Assembly: GCF_042677045.1 (NCBI RefSeq)
Contig: NZ_JBHTIH010000003.1
Coordinates: 558,001-622,000 of the forward strand
Origin: Lysobacter_K koreensis
GTDB lineage: Bacteria; Pseudomonadota; Gammaproteobacteria; Xanthomonadales; Xanthomonadaceae
DNA length: 64,000 nucleotides
Direction of reading: 5' to 3'
A program made the position numbers and the translations under genes. The notes under the pieces were generated by a model. That model searched no databases and had not been told where the DNA came from. It worked only from the letters and a program-made list of their open reading frames with translations. Below, in pieces: positions 8,864 to 17,133 of the stretch (position 1 is the stretch's first letter; every line of letters begins with the position of its first letter).

Positions 8864-10614
8864 ACTTCGCCGCATTGGGTGAGGGTTTCGCCGCGCTGCA
8901 GCTGCTGCGGCCGCAGTGGCTGTGGGCGTTGCTGGCGCTGCCGATGCTGGCCTGGCTGTGGCGCGCGCGCCGTCGTCACGCGAGCGTGTGGCGCGACACG
9001 GTCGATGCGCACCTGCTGCCGCACCTGCTCGACACCGCGCCGCATCCGCGCGCGCGGCTGGCCTGGTGGGGCGCGGCTTTGGGCTACGGCTTGGCGGTGC
9101 TGGCACTGGCCGGCCCGAGCTGGCGACACGTCGAGCAACCGCTGTGGCAAAGCCACGCGCCGCTGGTGGTCGCGCTGGACCTGTCGAGCGCGACCATGGC
9201 CGCGGACCTGCCGCCATCGCGGCTCGCGCAGGCGCGCGCCAAGCTGTCGACGCTGCTGCGCGAACGCGCTGGCGGCCAGGTCGGGCTGGTGGTCTATGCC
9301 GGCGATGCCTTCACCGTCGCGCCGCTGACCGATGACGCCGCCAACGTCGCCCTGTTCCTGGATTCTTTGCTGCCCGACGTGATGCCGGTCGACGGCCAGC
9401 GCGGCGACCGCGCGATCGCCTGGTCGGCGAAGCTGTTGCGGCAGGCCGGGTTCAAGCACGGCGACATCCTGCTGCTGACCGACCATGCCGACGACGCGGC
9501 GCAAGCCGCTGCCGCCAATGCCGCCGGCGACGGCTACCGCGTGTCGGCGCTCGGGCTGGGCAGCGAGGCCGGTGCGCCGTACCAGCGCCCTGACGGCTCG
9601 GTCGCCGGCGCGCGGCTCGATCCGGCGTCGTTGCGCGCCTTGGCGAAGCGCGGCGGCGGTCGCTACGCCGCGCTCGCCCCGGGTGACGCCGACCTGCGTA
9701 CGTTGCGCGTGCTCGACCCGACCGCTACCGAAGGTGCGGCGGCACAAGGGGAGACCGGGACGGCGCGCCAGGACGGCGGCTTCTGGCTGCTGCCTCCGCT
9801 GATGCTGATCGCCCTGTTCGCGTTCCGTCGCGGCGGCGCGGTGGCGGTGCTGCTGGTGTGCCTGTGGCTGCCGTGGCACTCGGTGCACGCGGCCGACCTG
9901 TGGCGTCGCCCGGACCAAGCCGCGCACGCGCGCATGCAGCGCGGCGAGCAGGCCTACCGCCGCGGCGATTTCGCCCGCGCCGCGCAGCTCTACGGCGAGG
10001 TCGACAGCGCCGATGCGCACTACAACCGGGGCAACGCGCTGGCCAAGGCCGGGCAGTACCCGCAGGCCATCGACGCTTACGACCAGGCCCTGCAGCAGCA
10101 ACCGCAGATGGCCGATGCGCTGGCCAACCGGCGCGCGGTCAAGGCGGTAATGGACCGCAAGCCGCCGAAGGGCCCGAAGCAGGACCAGGGAGATCCCAAC
10201 CCGAAGGCCGATGCCTCGAAGAACGGCAAACCCTCAACGCAGGGCGGGAAGGGCGAGGCCAAGGCACCGCCACAACCGCCGTCGCCGGACCAATCGCGCA
10301 GCGAGGACCCGGCGTCCGAGCGCGATCCAGGCAAGCAGCAGAAGCCCGCGAGCGCCGCCGCCCAGCAAGCCGCCGACGCCGCGCAGCGCGAACGCATGCA
10401 GCGCGAGCTGCAGCAGGCCAAGGCGCAGCCAGACGCCAAACCGCCAACCGACACGCCCACCGCGCCGCCGCGCGAGACCCCCGCGCAGCGCGAACGCCGG
10501 CTCGCCAACGAGGCCTGGCTCAAGCGCGTGCCCGACGACCCGGGCGGCCTGCTGCGCGAGAAGTTCCGGATCGAGCACGAACGCCGCCAGCTGCAGGGCC
10601 TGCAGGGAGAATGA
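8860..10614 (+). CDS. BatB/BatC-type fusion: VWA domain plus TPR protein
   Basis: 584 aa. Two membrane helices lead into a VWA domain (about 95-290), a further hydrophobic helix pair (about 305-345), then TPR motifs (GEQAYRRGDFARAAQLYGEV, HYNRGNALAKAGQYPQAID) and a Lys/Pro/Gln-rich disordered tail. It therefore joins what are separate batB and batC genes in other bacteria. Oddity: the first MIDAS motif reads DLSSATM, so the third metal-ligand Ser of DxSxS is Ala. The true start is the ATG at 8860, overlapping batA; the same frame stays open far upstream only because of base composition. Confidence 0.9.
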   Translation: MNFAALGEGFAALQLLRPQWLWALLALPMLAWLWRARRRHASVWRDTVDAHLLPHLLDTAPHPRARLAWWGAALGYGLAVLALAGPSWRHVEQPLWQSHAPLVVALDLSSATMAADLPPSRLAQARAKLSTLLRERAGGQVGLVVYAGDAFTVAPLTDDAANVALFLDSLLPDVMPVDGQRGDRAIAWSAKLLRQAGFKHGDILLLTDHADDAAQAAAANAAGDGYRVSALGLGSEAGAPYQRPDGSVAGARLDPASLRALAKRGGGRYAALAPGDADLRTLRVLDPTATEGAAAQGETGTARQDGGFWLLPPLMLIALFAFRRGGAVAVLLVCLWLPWHSVHAADLWRRPDQAAHARMQRGEQAYRRGDFARAAQLYGEVDSADAHYNRGNALAKAGQYPQAIDAYDQALQQQPQMADALANRRAVKAVMDRKPPKGPKQDQGDPNPKADASKNGKPSTQGGKGEAKAPPQPPSPDQSRSEDPASERDPGKQQKPASAAAQQAADAAQRERMQRELQQAKAQPDAKPPTDTPTAPPRETPAQRERRLANEAWLKRVPDDPGGLLREKFRIEHERRQLQGLQGE

Positions 10615-12281
10615 TCGCGATGCCGCACCTTCGTTACCTCATCGGCCTGCTGCTGGCGCTGGTCAGCCTGGCCACCGCCGCGCAGCCGCGCGCGTGGCTC
10701 GACCGCGACCGCATCGGCCAAGGCGAGACGGTCACGCTCAACATCGAGACCACCCAGGCGGCGGCGCCCAACTACGCGCCGCTGCGGCGCGAGTTCGCGA
10801 TCAGCGGCAGCACCAGTCGCCGCCAGTTCGAACTCGTCAACGGCCGCAGCAGCACACGCACCTTGTATGCCGTTGCGCTGCAGCCGCGCCGCGATGGTCT
10901 GTTGACGATCCCGGCGCTCGCCGTCGGCAACGAACGCACCGCGCCGCTGACGCTGCTGGTCGCGCCCGGCCGCAGCGCCACGCCGACGCGTGCCGGCGAC
11001 GACGTGTTCATCGAAAGCGAGGCCGACGACCAGGACCCGTACGTGCAACAGGCGGTGGGCTGGGTGGTGCGGCTGTACTCGGCGGTGCCACTGGTGTCGG
11101 GGCAGCTCGACCAGGCCTCGCCCGACGGCGCCTCGCTGCAACGCGTCGGTGACGACGCCCAGTACACCCGGCAACTCGGCAACCGCCAGTACACCGTGGT
11201 CGAGCGCCGCTACCTGCTGGTGCCCGAGCGCAGTGGCGCGCTGACGATTCCCGGCGCGAGCTTCGAGGGCCGGGGCGCGGGCGGCTTCTTCGACGACCTG
11301 TTCGGGGACCGCGGCGGCGCGCTGCAGGCGCGCGCCGCGCCACGCATCGTGCAGGTGCGCGCGGTGCCGGCGAACGCACCGCAGCCGTGGTTGCCGCTGC
11401 ACGACCTGCAATTGCGCTACCAGTCCACCCCGCAGGACCTGCGCACCGGCAGCGCCGCGACCCTGACCATCGAGGCCACGGCCGACGGCGCCAGCGCCGC
11501 GCAGATGCCCGACCTGCAGCTGCCGGCGATCGACGGCGTGCAGGTGTTCGCCGAGCCGGCCAAGGCCGACGAGACTTTCAGCAACGGCCGCCCGCGGGTG
11601 AAAGTGAGCCGCACGTTCTCGCTGGTGCCGGCGCGGGCCGGCGCCGTGAAGATGCCCGGCGTGCGGCTGGGCTGGTGGGACGTGCGCGCGGGGCAGGCGC
11701 GGACCGCGACCCTGCCGGCCTTGTCGTGGCAGGTGCTCGCGGCCGATGGAGCCGCCGTCGCCGCAGTGCCCGCCGCGACAACTGCCGACGCGGCGCGCGC
11801 GCACGCGCCGTTCGCCTCGACGACCGCAGGCGCGAGCCGCATGTGGGTGTTGGCGACCGCGCTGTTCGCCGCCCTGTGGCTGTTCACCCTGGTCTGGGGC
11901 CTGCAGCACCGCGCCCAGCCGGCCGCATTGGGGCCTGCATCGTCGATACCAGGCGCATCGACACCTTTGCCGCGAGCCTCGGGCGAGATCCGCGCCGCAC
12001 TCAAGCGCGCGCTGGCCACCGGCGATTTCGCCGAGGTCGAGCAGGCGCTGTGCGCAAGCGCGACCCCGCCCGCGCGCGATCTCGACACCGTGGTCGCGCG
12101 TCTCGACGACGAGCGCCAGCGCGAAGCACTCGTCACGATGCAGCGCGCACGCTGGGGCGGTGGCGACGGCGTCGCCGCGCGCAGCGCGTTGCGCGACGCG
12201 TTCGCGAAGGGGCCGCGCTGGCGCGTGGTCGAAGGGCCGACGCCGACGCCGCTGCCGCCGCTGTATCCGCCAGCTCGCTGA
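10611..12281 (+). CDS. batD: BatD family protein (oxygen tolerance)
   Basis: 556 aa. Signal peptide (about 1-25, ending ATAAQP), several Ig-like beta domains (EFAISGSTSRRQFELVNG, VERRYLLVPERSGALTIP, VSRTFSLVPARAGAVKMPG) and a membrane helix near 405-425 (MWVLATALFAALWLFTLVWG) followed by a cytoplasmic helical tail. This is the BatD/DUF11-like architecture that closes moxR-bat operons. Start is the ATGA overlapping the previous stop, with AGGGAG next to it; a second ATG at 10620 is possible. Function in the family is linked to stress tolerance but not biochemically defined. Confidence 0.9.
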   Translation: MIAMPHLRYLIGLLLALVSLATAAQPRAWLDRDRIGQGETVTLNIETTQAAAPNYAPLRREFAISGSTSRRQFELVNGRSSTRTLYAVALQPRRDGLLTIPALAVGNERTAPLTLLVAPGRSATPTRAGDDVFIESEADDQDPYVQQAVGWVVRLYSAVPLVSGQLDQASPDGASLQRVGDDAQYTRQLGNRQYTVVERRYLLVPERSGALTIPGASFEGRGAGGFFDDLFGDRGGALQARAAPRIVQVRAVPANAPQPWLPLHDLQLRYQSTPQDLRTGSAATLTIEATADGASAAQMPDLQLPAIDGVQVFAEPAKADETFSNGRPRVKVSRTFSLVPARAGAVKMPGVRLGWWDVRAGQARTATLPALSWQVLAADGAAVAAVPAATTADAARAHAPFASTTAGASRMWVLATALFAALWLFTLVWGLQHRAQPAALGPASSIPGASTPLPRASGEIRAALKRALATGDFAEVEQALCASATPPARDLDTVVARLDDERQREALVTMQRARWGGGDGVAARSALRDAFAKGPRWRVVEGPTPTPLPPLYPPAR

Positions 12282-12418
12282 CCGATCCGCGGAGCGGCCC
12301 AGCTCCGGCGTCGCGTGTCGCGGTGGCGTTGCTGCACGACTCGAAACCCGGCGTGCCCACGGCGGACGCGCCTGGCGGGTTTGCTAAGCTCGCCGCCATT
12401 GATGCGCGGAGCCTCACG

Positions 12419-13750
12419 ATGACCGAACCCACCAGCGACACGCACCGCGCAGGCACCGGCAAGACTAGGCTGCCGCTGCACTGGAAGATCGCGATCGGTT
12501 TCATCGCCGGGCTGCTGCTGGGCATGTTCGTGCACTACGGCGTCGGCGCCGATGCGGCCTGGGTGCAGTCGCTGACCAAGTACGTGACGCAACCGTTCGC
12601 GACCTTGTTCCTGACCCTGATCTTCATGCTGATCGTGCCGCTGCTGTTCTCGGCGCTGGTGGTCGGCGTGTCGGAGATGGGCGACATCCGCGCGCTCGGC
12701 CGGATCGGCTGGCGGACGCTGGGTTACACGGTCGTGCTGTCCGGCATCGCCGTGCTGCTCGGGCTGGTGCTGGTGAATGTGTTCCAGCCCGGTGCCGGCG
12801 TCGATCCGGCGCTGGCGCAGGAGCTGCTCACGCAAGGCGCCGAGCGCGCCCAAGCCATCGTCAAGGACAGCGCGTCGCAGCCCAAGGGCCTCGACATGCT
12901 GATGAAGATCGTGCCCGACAACGTCATCGGCGCGGCCTCGAGCAACGCCAGCATCCTGTCGCTGATGTTCTTCGCGCTGATGTTCGGGGTCGGCTTGGTG
13001 ATGAGCAAGCCGACGCCGGCGATCGAGACCCTCAAGCGCGGCATCGAGGGCCTGTTCGAGGTGTCGATGACGCTGATCGGCCTGGTGATCCGGCTGGCGC
13101 CGTACGCGGTGTTCTGCTTCATGTTCAACCTGGCCGTGCTGTTCGGCTGGGAGCTGCTGGTGCGGCTGGGTGCGTACGTCGGCGTGGTGGTGCTGGCGCT
13201 GGCGATCCACCTGTTCGTGGTCTATTCGCTGGCGCTGAAGTTCGTCGGCGGCTATTCGCCGATGGCATTCTTCAAGGGCGTGCAGGAGGCGATGCTGATG
13301 GCGTTCTCGACCGCCTCGAGCAACGCCACGTTGCCGACCGCACTGCGCGTTGCCGACGAGCAGCTGCGCCTGCCGCGCCCGGTGTCGCGCTTCGTGCTGA
13401 CCGTCGGCGCCACCGCCAACCAGAACGGCACCGCGCTGTTCGAGGGGGTGACGGTGATCTTCCTCGCCCAGTTCTTCGGCGTGGACCTGAGCCTGGGCCA
13501 GCAGTTCATGGTGATGCTGGTCTGCATCCTCGGCGGCATCGGCACCGCCGGCGTGCCCTCGGGCTCGCTGCCGGTGGTGGCGCTGATCTGCGCGATGGTC
13601 GGGGTGCCGCCGGAAGGCATCGGCATGGTGTTGGGCGTCAACCACTTCCTCGACATGTGCCGGACCACGGTCAACGTCACCGGCGACCTCGGCATTGCGG
13701 CGATGGTGTCGCGCGGCGAGCGCGCCGTGCCGGCCGAACGCCTGGCGTAG
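12419..13750 (+). CDS. Dicarboxylate/amino acid:cation symporter (DAACS, SLC1-like)
   Basis: 443 aa inner-membrane secondary transporter with the GltPh/DctA fold. The serine-rich re-entrant loop is ASSNATLPTA, the second hairpin reads GIGTAGVPSGS, and TM8 reads LDMCRTTVNVTGD, keeping the substrate-carboxylate Arg and the distal Asp. Odd: the canonical NMDGT sodium-site motif of TM7 is NQNGT here, and the Asp four residues before LDM is Asn. Start is an ATG with GGAG seven bases upstream. Its TAG stop is the tip of a REP palindrome. Substrate cannot be told from sequence. Confidence 0.9.
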   Translation: MTEPTSDTHRAGTGKTRLPLHWKIAIGFIAGLLLGMFVHYGVGADAAWVQSLTKYVTQPFATLFLTLIFMLIVPLLFSALVVGVSEMGDIRALGRIGWRTLGYTVVLSGIAVLLGLVLVNVFQPGAGVDPALAQELLTQGAERAQAIVKDSASQPKGLDMLMKIVPDNVIGAASSNASILSLMFFALMFGVGLVMSKPTPAIETLKRGIEGLFEVSMTLIGLVIRLAPYAVFCFMFNLAVLFGWELLVRLGAYVGVVVLALAIHLFVVYSLALKFVGGYSPMAFFKGVQEAMLMAFSTASSNATLPTALRVADEQLRLPRPVSRFVLTVGATANQNGTALFEGVTVIFLAQFFGVDLSLGQQFMVMLVCILGGIGTAGVPSGSLPVVALICAMVGVPPEGIGMVLGVNHFLDMCRTTVNVTGDLGIAAMVSRGERAVPAERLA

Positions 13751-13868
13751 GGCGGGTTTCAACCCGCCGTCCCGTCGTCACCAAATTGCAAGGAATCGCA
13801 ACCACGGCTCGCCTCCGGCTTGTCGCGGGGTCGTGCATGGCGATGGCGGGTTAAAACCCGCCCTACGC
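13745..13868. repeat. REP-type palindromic pair (GTAGGGCGGG family)
   Basis: Two 24-bp arms, GCGTAGGGCGGG-TTTCAACCCGCC at 13745-13768 and its near-perfect reverse complement at 13845-13868, face each other over a 76-bp centre. Each arm is itself a hairpin (GGCGGGTT/AACCCGCC). The outer TAG doubles as the stop of the upstream symporter. Related copies lie at 34536 and 56659. Confidence 0.9.
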
Positions 13869-13918
13869 TGGCCCGGGGCGACAGCGCTGGCCCCGGATGG
13901 GACAATGGCGGGGATTTT

Positions 13919-14033
13919 TCCTTCTCCCCCCGGGAGAAGGTGCCCGAAGGGCGGATGAGGGGCCGATGTGTGGTTGAAGCTTCGCACTCGCGCCGACCCC
14001 TCACCCCAACCCCTCTCCCGACGGGAGAGGGGC
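13919..14033. repeat. Inverted-repeat element of the CTCTCCC/GGGAGAGG type
   Basis: Half-palindromes CTTCTCCC-CCGGGAGAAG (left) and CCTCTCCCGACGGGAGAGG (right), with flanking GATGAGGGG and CCCCTCACCCC, form a mobile-looking palindromic element just before tkt. Together with the adjacent REP pair it fills the 308-bp gap between the symporter and tkt; no gene is seen there. Confidence 0.75.
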
Positions 14034-14058
14034 TCAAATCCGTAGAGCCCAGCAGCCC

Positions 14059-16065
14059 ATGACGACGCCCAGCCGCCGCGACCTTGCCAACGCCATCCGT
14101 TTCCTCGCCGCCGACGCGGTGCAGGCCGCCAACTCCGGGCATCCGGGCATGCCGATGGGCATGGCCGACATCGCCGAAGTGCTGTGGAACGACTACTACA
14201 GCCACAACCCGAACAATCCGACCTGGTTCAACCGCGACCGCTTCGTTTTGTCGAATGGCCATGGCTCGATGCTGCAGTACGCGCTGCTGCACCTGTCCGG
14301 CTACGACGTCTCGCTGGCTGACCTCAAGCAGTTCCGCCAGCTCGACAGCAAGACCCCGGGCCACCCCGAGAACTTCATGACCCCGGGCATCGAGACCACC
14401 ACCGGTCCGCTCGGTCAGGGGTTCGCCAACGCGGTCGGCATGGCGCTGGCCGAGAAGCTGCTCGCGCAGCGCTTCAACAAGCCCGAGCTGCAGATCGTCG
14501 ACAGCCGCACCTGGGTGTTCATGGGCGACGGCTGCCTGATGGAGGGCATCTCGCACGAGGCCGCCTCGCTGGCCGGCACCTGGGGCCTGCACAAGCTGGT
14601 CGCGTTCTGGGACGACAACAAGATCTCGATCGACGGCAACACCGACGGCTGGTTCACCGACGACACCCCGGCGCGTTTCGAGGCCTACGGCTGGAACGTG
14701 GTGCGCGGCGTCGACGGCCACGACGCCGACGCGATCAAGGCGGCGATCGAAACCGCGATCGCCTCCAGCGACAAGCCGACCCTGATCTGCTGCCGCACCA
14801 CGATTGGTTTCGGCTCGCCCGCGAAGGCCGGCAAGGAGTCGTCGCACGGCGCGCCGCTGGGCAAGGACGAGATCGTCGCCACCCGCGCGGCACTCGGCTG
14901 GGAGCACGGCCCGTTCGAGATCCCGCAGGCCATCTACGACGGCTGGCGCGCCGGCAACGCCGGCCTCGTGCGCGAGGACCAGTGGAACACCCTGTTCGAC
15001 AAGTACGCTCAGCAATACCCGCAGCTGGCCGCCGAACTGACCCGGCGCGCGCATGGCGAACTGCCCGAGGGCTTCAGCGCCGCGGCCGATGCCTTCATTG
15101 CCAAGCTGCAGGCCGAAGGCCCGGTCGTGGCCTCGCGCAAGGCGTCGCAGATGGCGATCGAGGCCTACGCGCCGCTGCTGCCGGAACTGATCGGCGGCTC
15201 GGCCGACCTCGCGCATTCCAACCTGACCCTGTGGAAGGGCAGCAAGTCGGTCACCTCCGACCCCGATTCCGATGACGGCCGGGACGCCAACTACATCTAC
15301 TACGGCGTGCGCGAGTTCGCGATGACCGCGATCAGCAATGGACTGGGCCTGCACGAATGCTTCATCCCGTACGACGCGACGTTCCTGGTGTTCAGCGACT
15401 ACGCCCGCAACGCGGTGCGCATGAGCGCGTTGATGGGCGCGCACGCGATCCACGTCTACACGCATGATTCGATCGGCCTGGGCGAGGACGGCCCGACCCA
15501 CCAGCCGATCGAGCACCTGGCGAGCCTGCGCTACATCCCGCACAACGACGTCTGGCGCCCGTGCGACGCGGTCGAGTCGGCGGTGTGCTGGAAGGCCGCG
15601 ATCGAGCGCAGCGACGGCCCGAGCTGCCTGGTGTTCTCGCGCCAGAACCTCGCCCACCAGCCGCGCGACGCGCAGCAGGTCGCCGACATCGCGCGCGGTG
15701 GTTACGTGCTCAAGGACAGCGTCGGTGCGCCCGAGCTGATCCTGATCGCGACCGGCTCTGAGGTCGGGCTGGCGATGCAGGCCGCCGAGCAGCTGGGCGA
15801 CAAGGTGCGCGTGGTGTCGATGCCCTCGACCGACGTGTTCGACCGCCAGGACCAGGCTTACCGCGAATCGGTGCTGCCCAACTCAGTGCGCCGCCGCGTC
15901 GCGATCGAAGCTGGCGTCAGCGATTTTTGGCGCAAGTACGTCGGCCTCGACGGTGCCGTGATCGGCATCGACAGCTTCGGTGCTTCGGCGCCGATCGAGG
16001 CGCTGATGCCGCACTTCGGCTTCACCGTCGAGCACGTGGTCGAGGCGGCTAAGTCGCTGGGCTGA
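14059..16065 (+). CDS. tkt: Transketolase
   Basis: 668 aa thiamine-diphosphate enzyme of the pentose phosphate pathway that moves two-carbon ketol units between sugar phosphates. Visible: N-terminal SGHPGMPMG, the ThDP-binding stretch MGDGCLMEGISHEA with DDNKISIDG, the pyrimidine-domain catalytic Glu in GVREFAMTAI and substrate-binding HDSIGLGEDGPTHQ. Full length for the family (about 665). It sits alone between repeat elements and is closed by a strong terminator; other sugar-phosphate genes (gap, pgk, pyk, fba) follow within 20 kb. Confidence 0.98.
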   Translation: MTTPSRRDLANAIRFLAADAVQAANSGHPGMPMGMADIAEVLWNDYYSHNPNNPTWFNRDRFVLSNGHGSMLQYALLHLSGYDVSLADLKQFRQLDSKTPGHPENFMTPGIETTTGPLGQGFANAVGMALAEKLLAQRFNKPELQIVDSRTWVFMGDGCLMEGISHEAASLAGTWGLHKLVAFWDDNKISIDGNTDGWFTDDTPARFEAYGWNVVRGVDGHDADAIKAAIETAIASSDKPTLICCRTTIGFGSPAKAGKESSHGAPLGKDEIVATRAALGWEHGPFEIPQAIYDGWRAGNAGLVREDQWNTLFDKYAQQYPQLAAELTRRAHGELPEGFSAAADAFIAKLQAEGPVVASRKASQMAIEAYAPLLPELIGGSADLAHSNLTLWKGSKSVTSDPDSDDGRDANYIYYGVREFAMTAISNGLGLHECFIPYDATFLVFSDYARNAVRMSALMGAHAIHVYTHDSIGLGEDGPTHQPIEHLASLRYIPHNDVWRPCDAVESAVCWKAAIERSDGPSCLVFSRQNLAHQPRDAQQVADIARGGYVLKDSVGAPELILIATGSEVGLAMQAAEQLGDKVRVVSMPSTDVFDRQDQAYRESVLPNSVRRRVAIEAGVSDFWRKYVGLDGAVIGIDSFGASAPIEALMPHFGFTVEHVVEAAKSLG

Positions 16066-16091
16066 TCACTCACGCGGTGAAGCAGGAAGGC

Positions 16092-16125
16092 AAAAAAGAA
16101 GCGGCTTCGGCCGCTTCTTTTTTGT
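16092..16125 (+). terminator. Intrinsic terminator after tkt
   Basis: Stem GAAGCGGC/GCCGCTTC around a TTCG loop, with AAAAAA before and TTTTTT after, so it may also work leftward for the convergent gene at 16297. Confidence 0.92.
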
Positions 16126-16182
16126 GCGGTTGCTCGTCCTTCGAGAAAGTTGGACCCGCGGCTGCATGGGGGGCTGTGCTGT

Positions 16183-16294
16183 GCTCCCCTTCCTGACAGG
16201 GAGGGGTTGGGGGAGAGTTGCCTTTGCCCTTGATGGCAAGGCGACGGAAACGGGAAGCAAATCTCCCCAGCCCCTCTTTTCCAAAGAGGGGAGC
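16183..16294. repeat. Inverted-repeat element (CTCCCC/GGGGAG family)
   Basis: Arms GCTCCCCTTCCTGACAGGGA (extending through GGGGTTGGGGGAGA) and TCTCCCCAGCCCC (extending to AGAGGGGAGC) are imperfect reverse complements over about 34 bp with a central spacer. It resembles the elements at 13919 and 27137, and it abuts the end of the methyltransferase-like gene. Confidence 0.7.
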
Positions 16295-16296
16295 CG

Positions 16297-16995
16297 TCAG
16301 TCCGCGGTCTTCACCTGCGGCGTCTCGTAGCGCTTGAAATAGCGGTGGTGCTTGAGGTGGTCGTGCTGCTGCCCGACCGGGAAATACGCCTTGCCGCCGC
16401 GGCGGCCGATCTGCAGGCACGGCAGCTCGTACTGCGCGTCGGGGTTGTTGGTGTAGTAGTGGGGGATCTTGTCGATGAAGCGGCCAAGCATCTCCGGGCC
16501 GCACTCGAGCTCGCCGTACTTGTCGAAGCCGAAGCGCGGGTTGCCGATGTTGAAGTCGTCGACGCAGACGACGCCGTTCTCGATCAGCGCCAGCTCGCGC
16601 TCCAGCGGCCACGCCTCGTACCAGTGCGCGTCTAGGTAGTACAGCGGGCAGCGGAACTGGTCGCGGTACTTGGCGATCAGGTCGGGCGAATCGGCCTTTT
16701 CCACGTAGGTGTGCGGCATGAAGTTGACCCGGCGCTGCACCAGGTCGACGTACTTGTCGACCACGTCGCAGGTCACGATCGCCAGGTGCGGGTAGGCGCG
16801 CGCGAGGTAGTCGGTGGTGTCGCCGGCGTTGCAGCCGGTCTCGATGATCGCGTCGCACTGGTAGCGCTCAATCAGGTAGTCGAATTCCAGCGCGGTGGTG
16901 ATGTCGAAGCCAAACGGCCCGCCGCCGTCGCTCAGTTCGGCCGCGCCCAGGCGCAGCGTGCGGTAGAAGTGCTTGTAGACGTTGTCGGCGGACAT
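16297..16995 (-). CDS. Class I SAM-dependent methyltransferase-like protein
   Basis: 232 aa soluble protein. A motif-I-like loop IIETGCNAGDTTDYLA at about 50-65, an acidic strand end AIVTCDVVDKYVDL and LYYLDAHWYEAWPLE suggest the FkbM/TylF-like class I methyltransferase fold. The VVCVDDFNIGNPRFGFD segment is also typical of that group. No substrate can be proposed. The ATG at 16995 has GGAG about ten bases upstream; a longer reading to 17091 lacks support. It stands alone, convergent with tkt and with 138 bp to the next leftward gene. Confidence 0.65.
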   Translation of the reverse strand: MSADNVYKHFYRTLRLGAAELSDGGGPFGFDITTALEFDYLIERYQCDAIIETGCNAGDTTDYLARAYPHLAIVTCDVVDKYVDLVQRRVNFMPHTYVEKADSPDLIAKYRDQFRCPLYYLDAHWYEAWPLERELALIENGVVCVDDFNIGNPRFGFDKYGELECGPEMLGRFIDKIPHYYTNNPDAQYELPCLQIGRRGGKAYFPVGQQHDHLKHHRYFKRYETPQVKTAD

Positions 16996-17133
16996 TCGGT
17001 GCGCCCTCCCCGGGGCATCGCGTGGTTTCACCAGTGTGTGCCGCCAGTATAGGCAAACGCAGCCGCCCGATTTCGCACAGGCCCGGTCCACACGCGGTTT
17101 GCCCGGGAAAAACGGCTGACCCCACGCCGCGCA

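Noticed and set aside
16996..17133. Longer start for the methyltransferase-like protein (to 17091)
   Set aside because: The added residues are Cys/Arg-rich and unlike the family; ATG 16995 has a better ribosome site.
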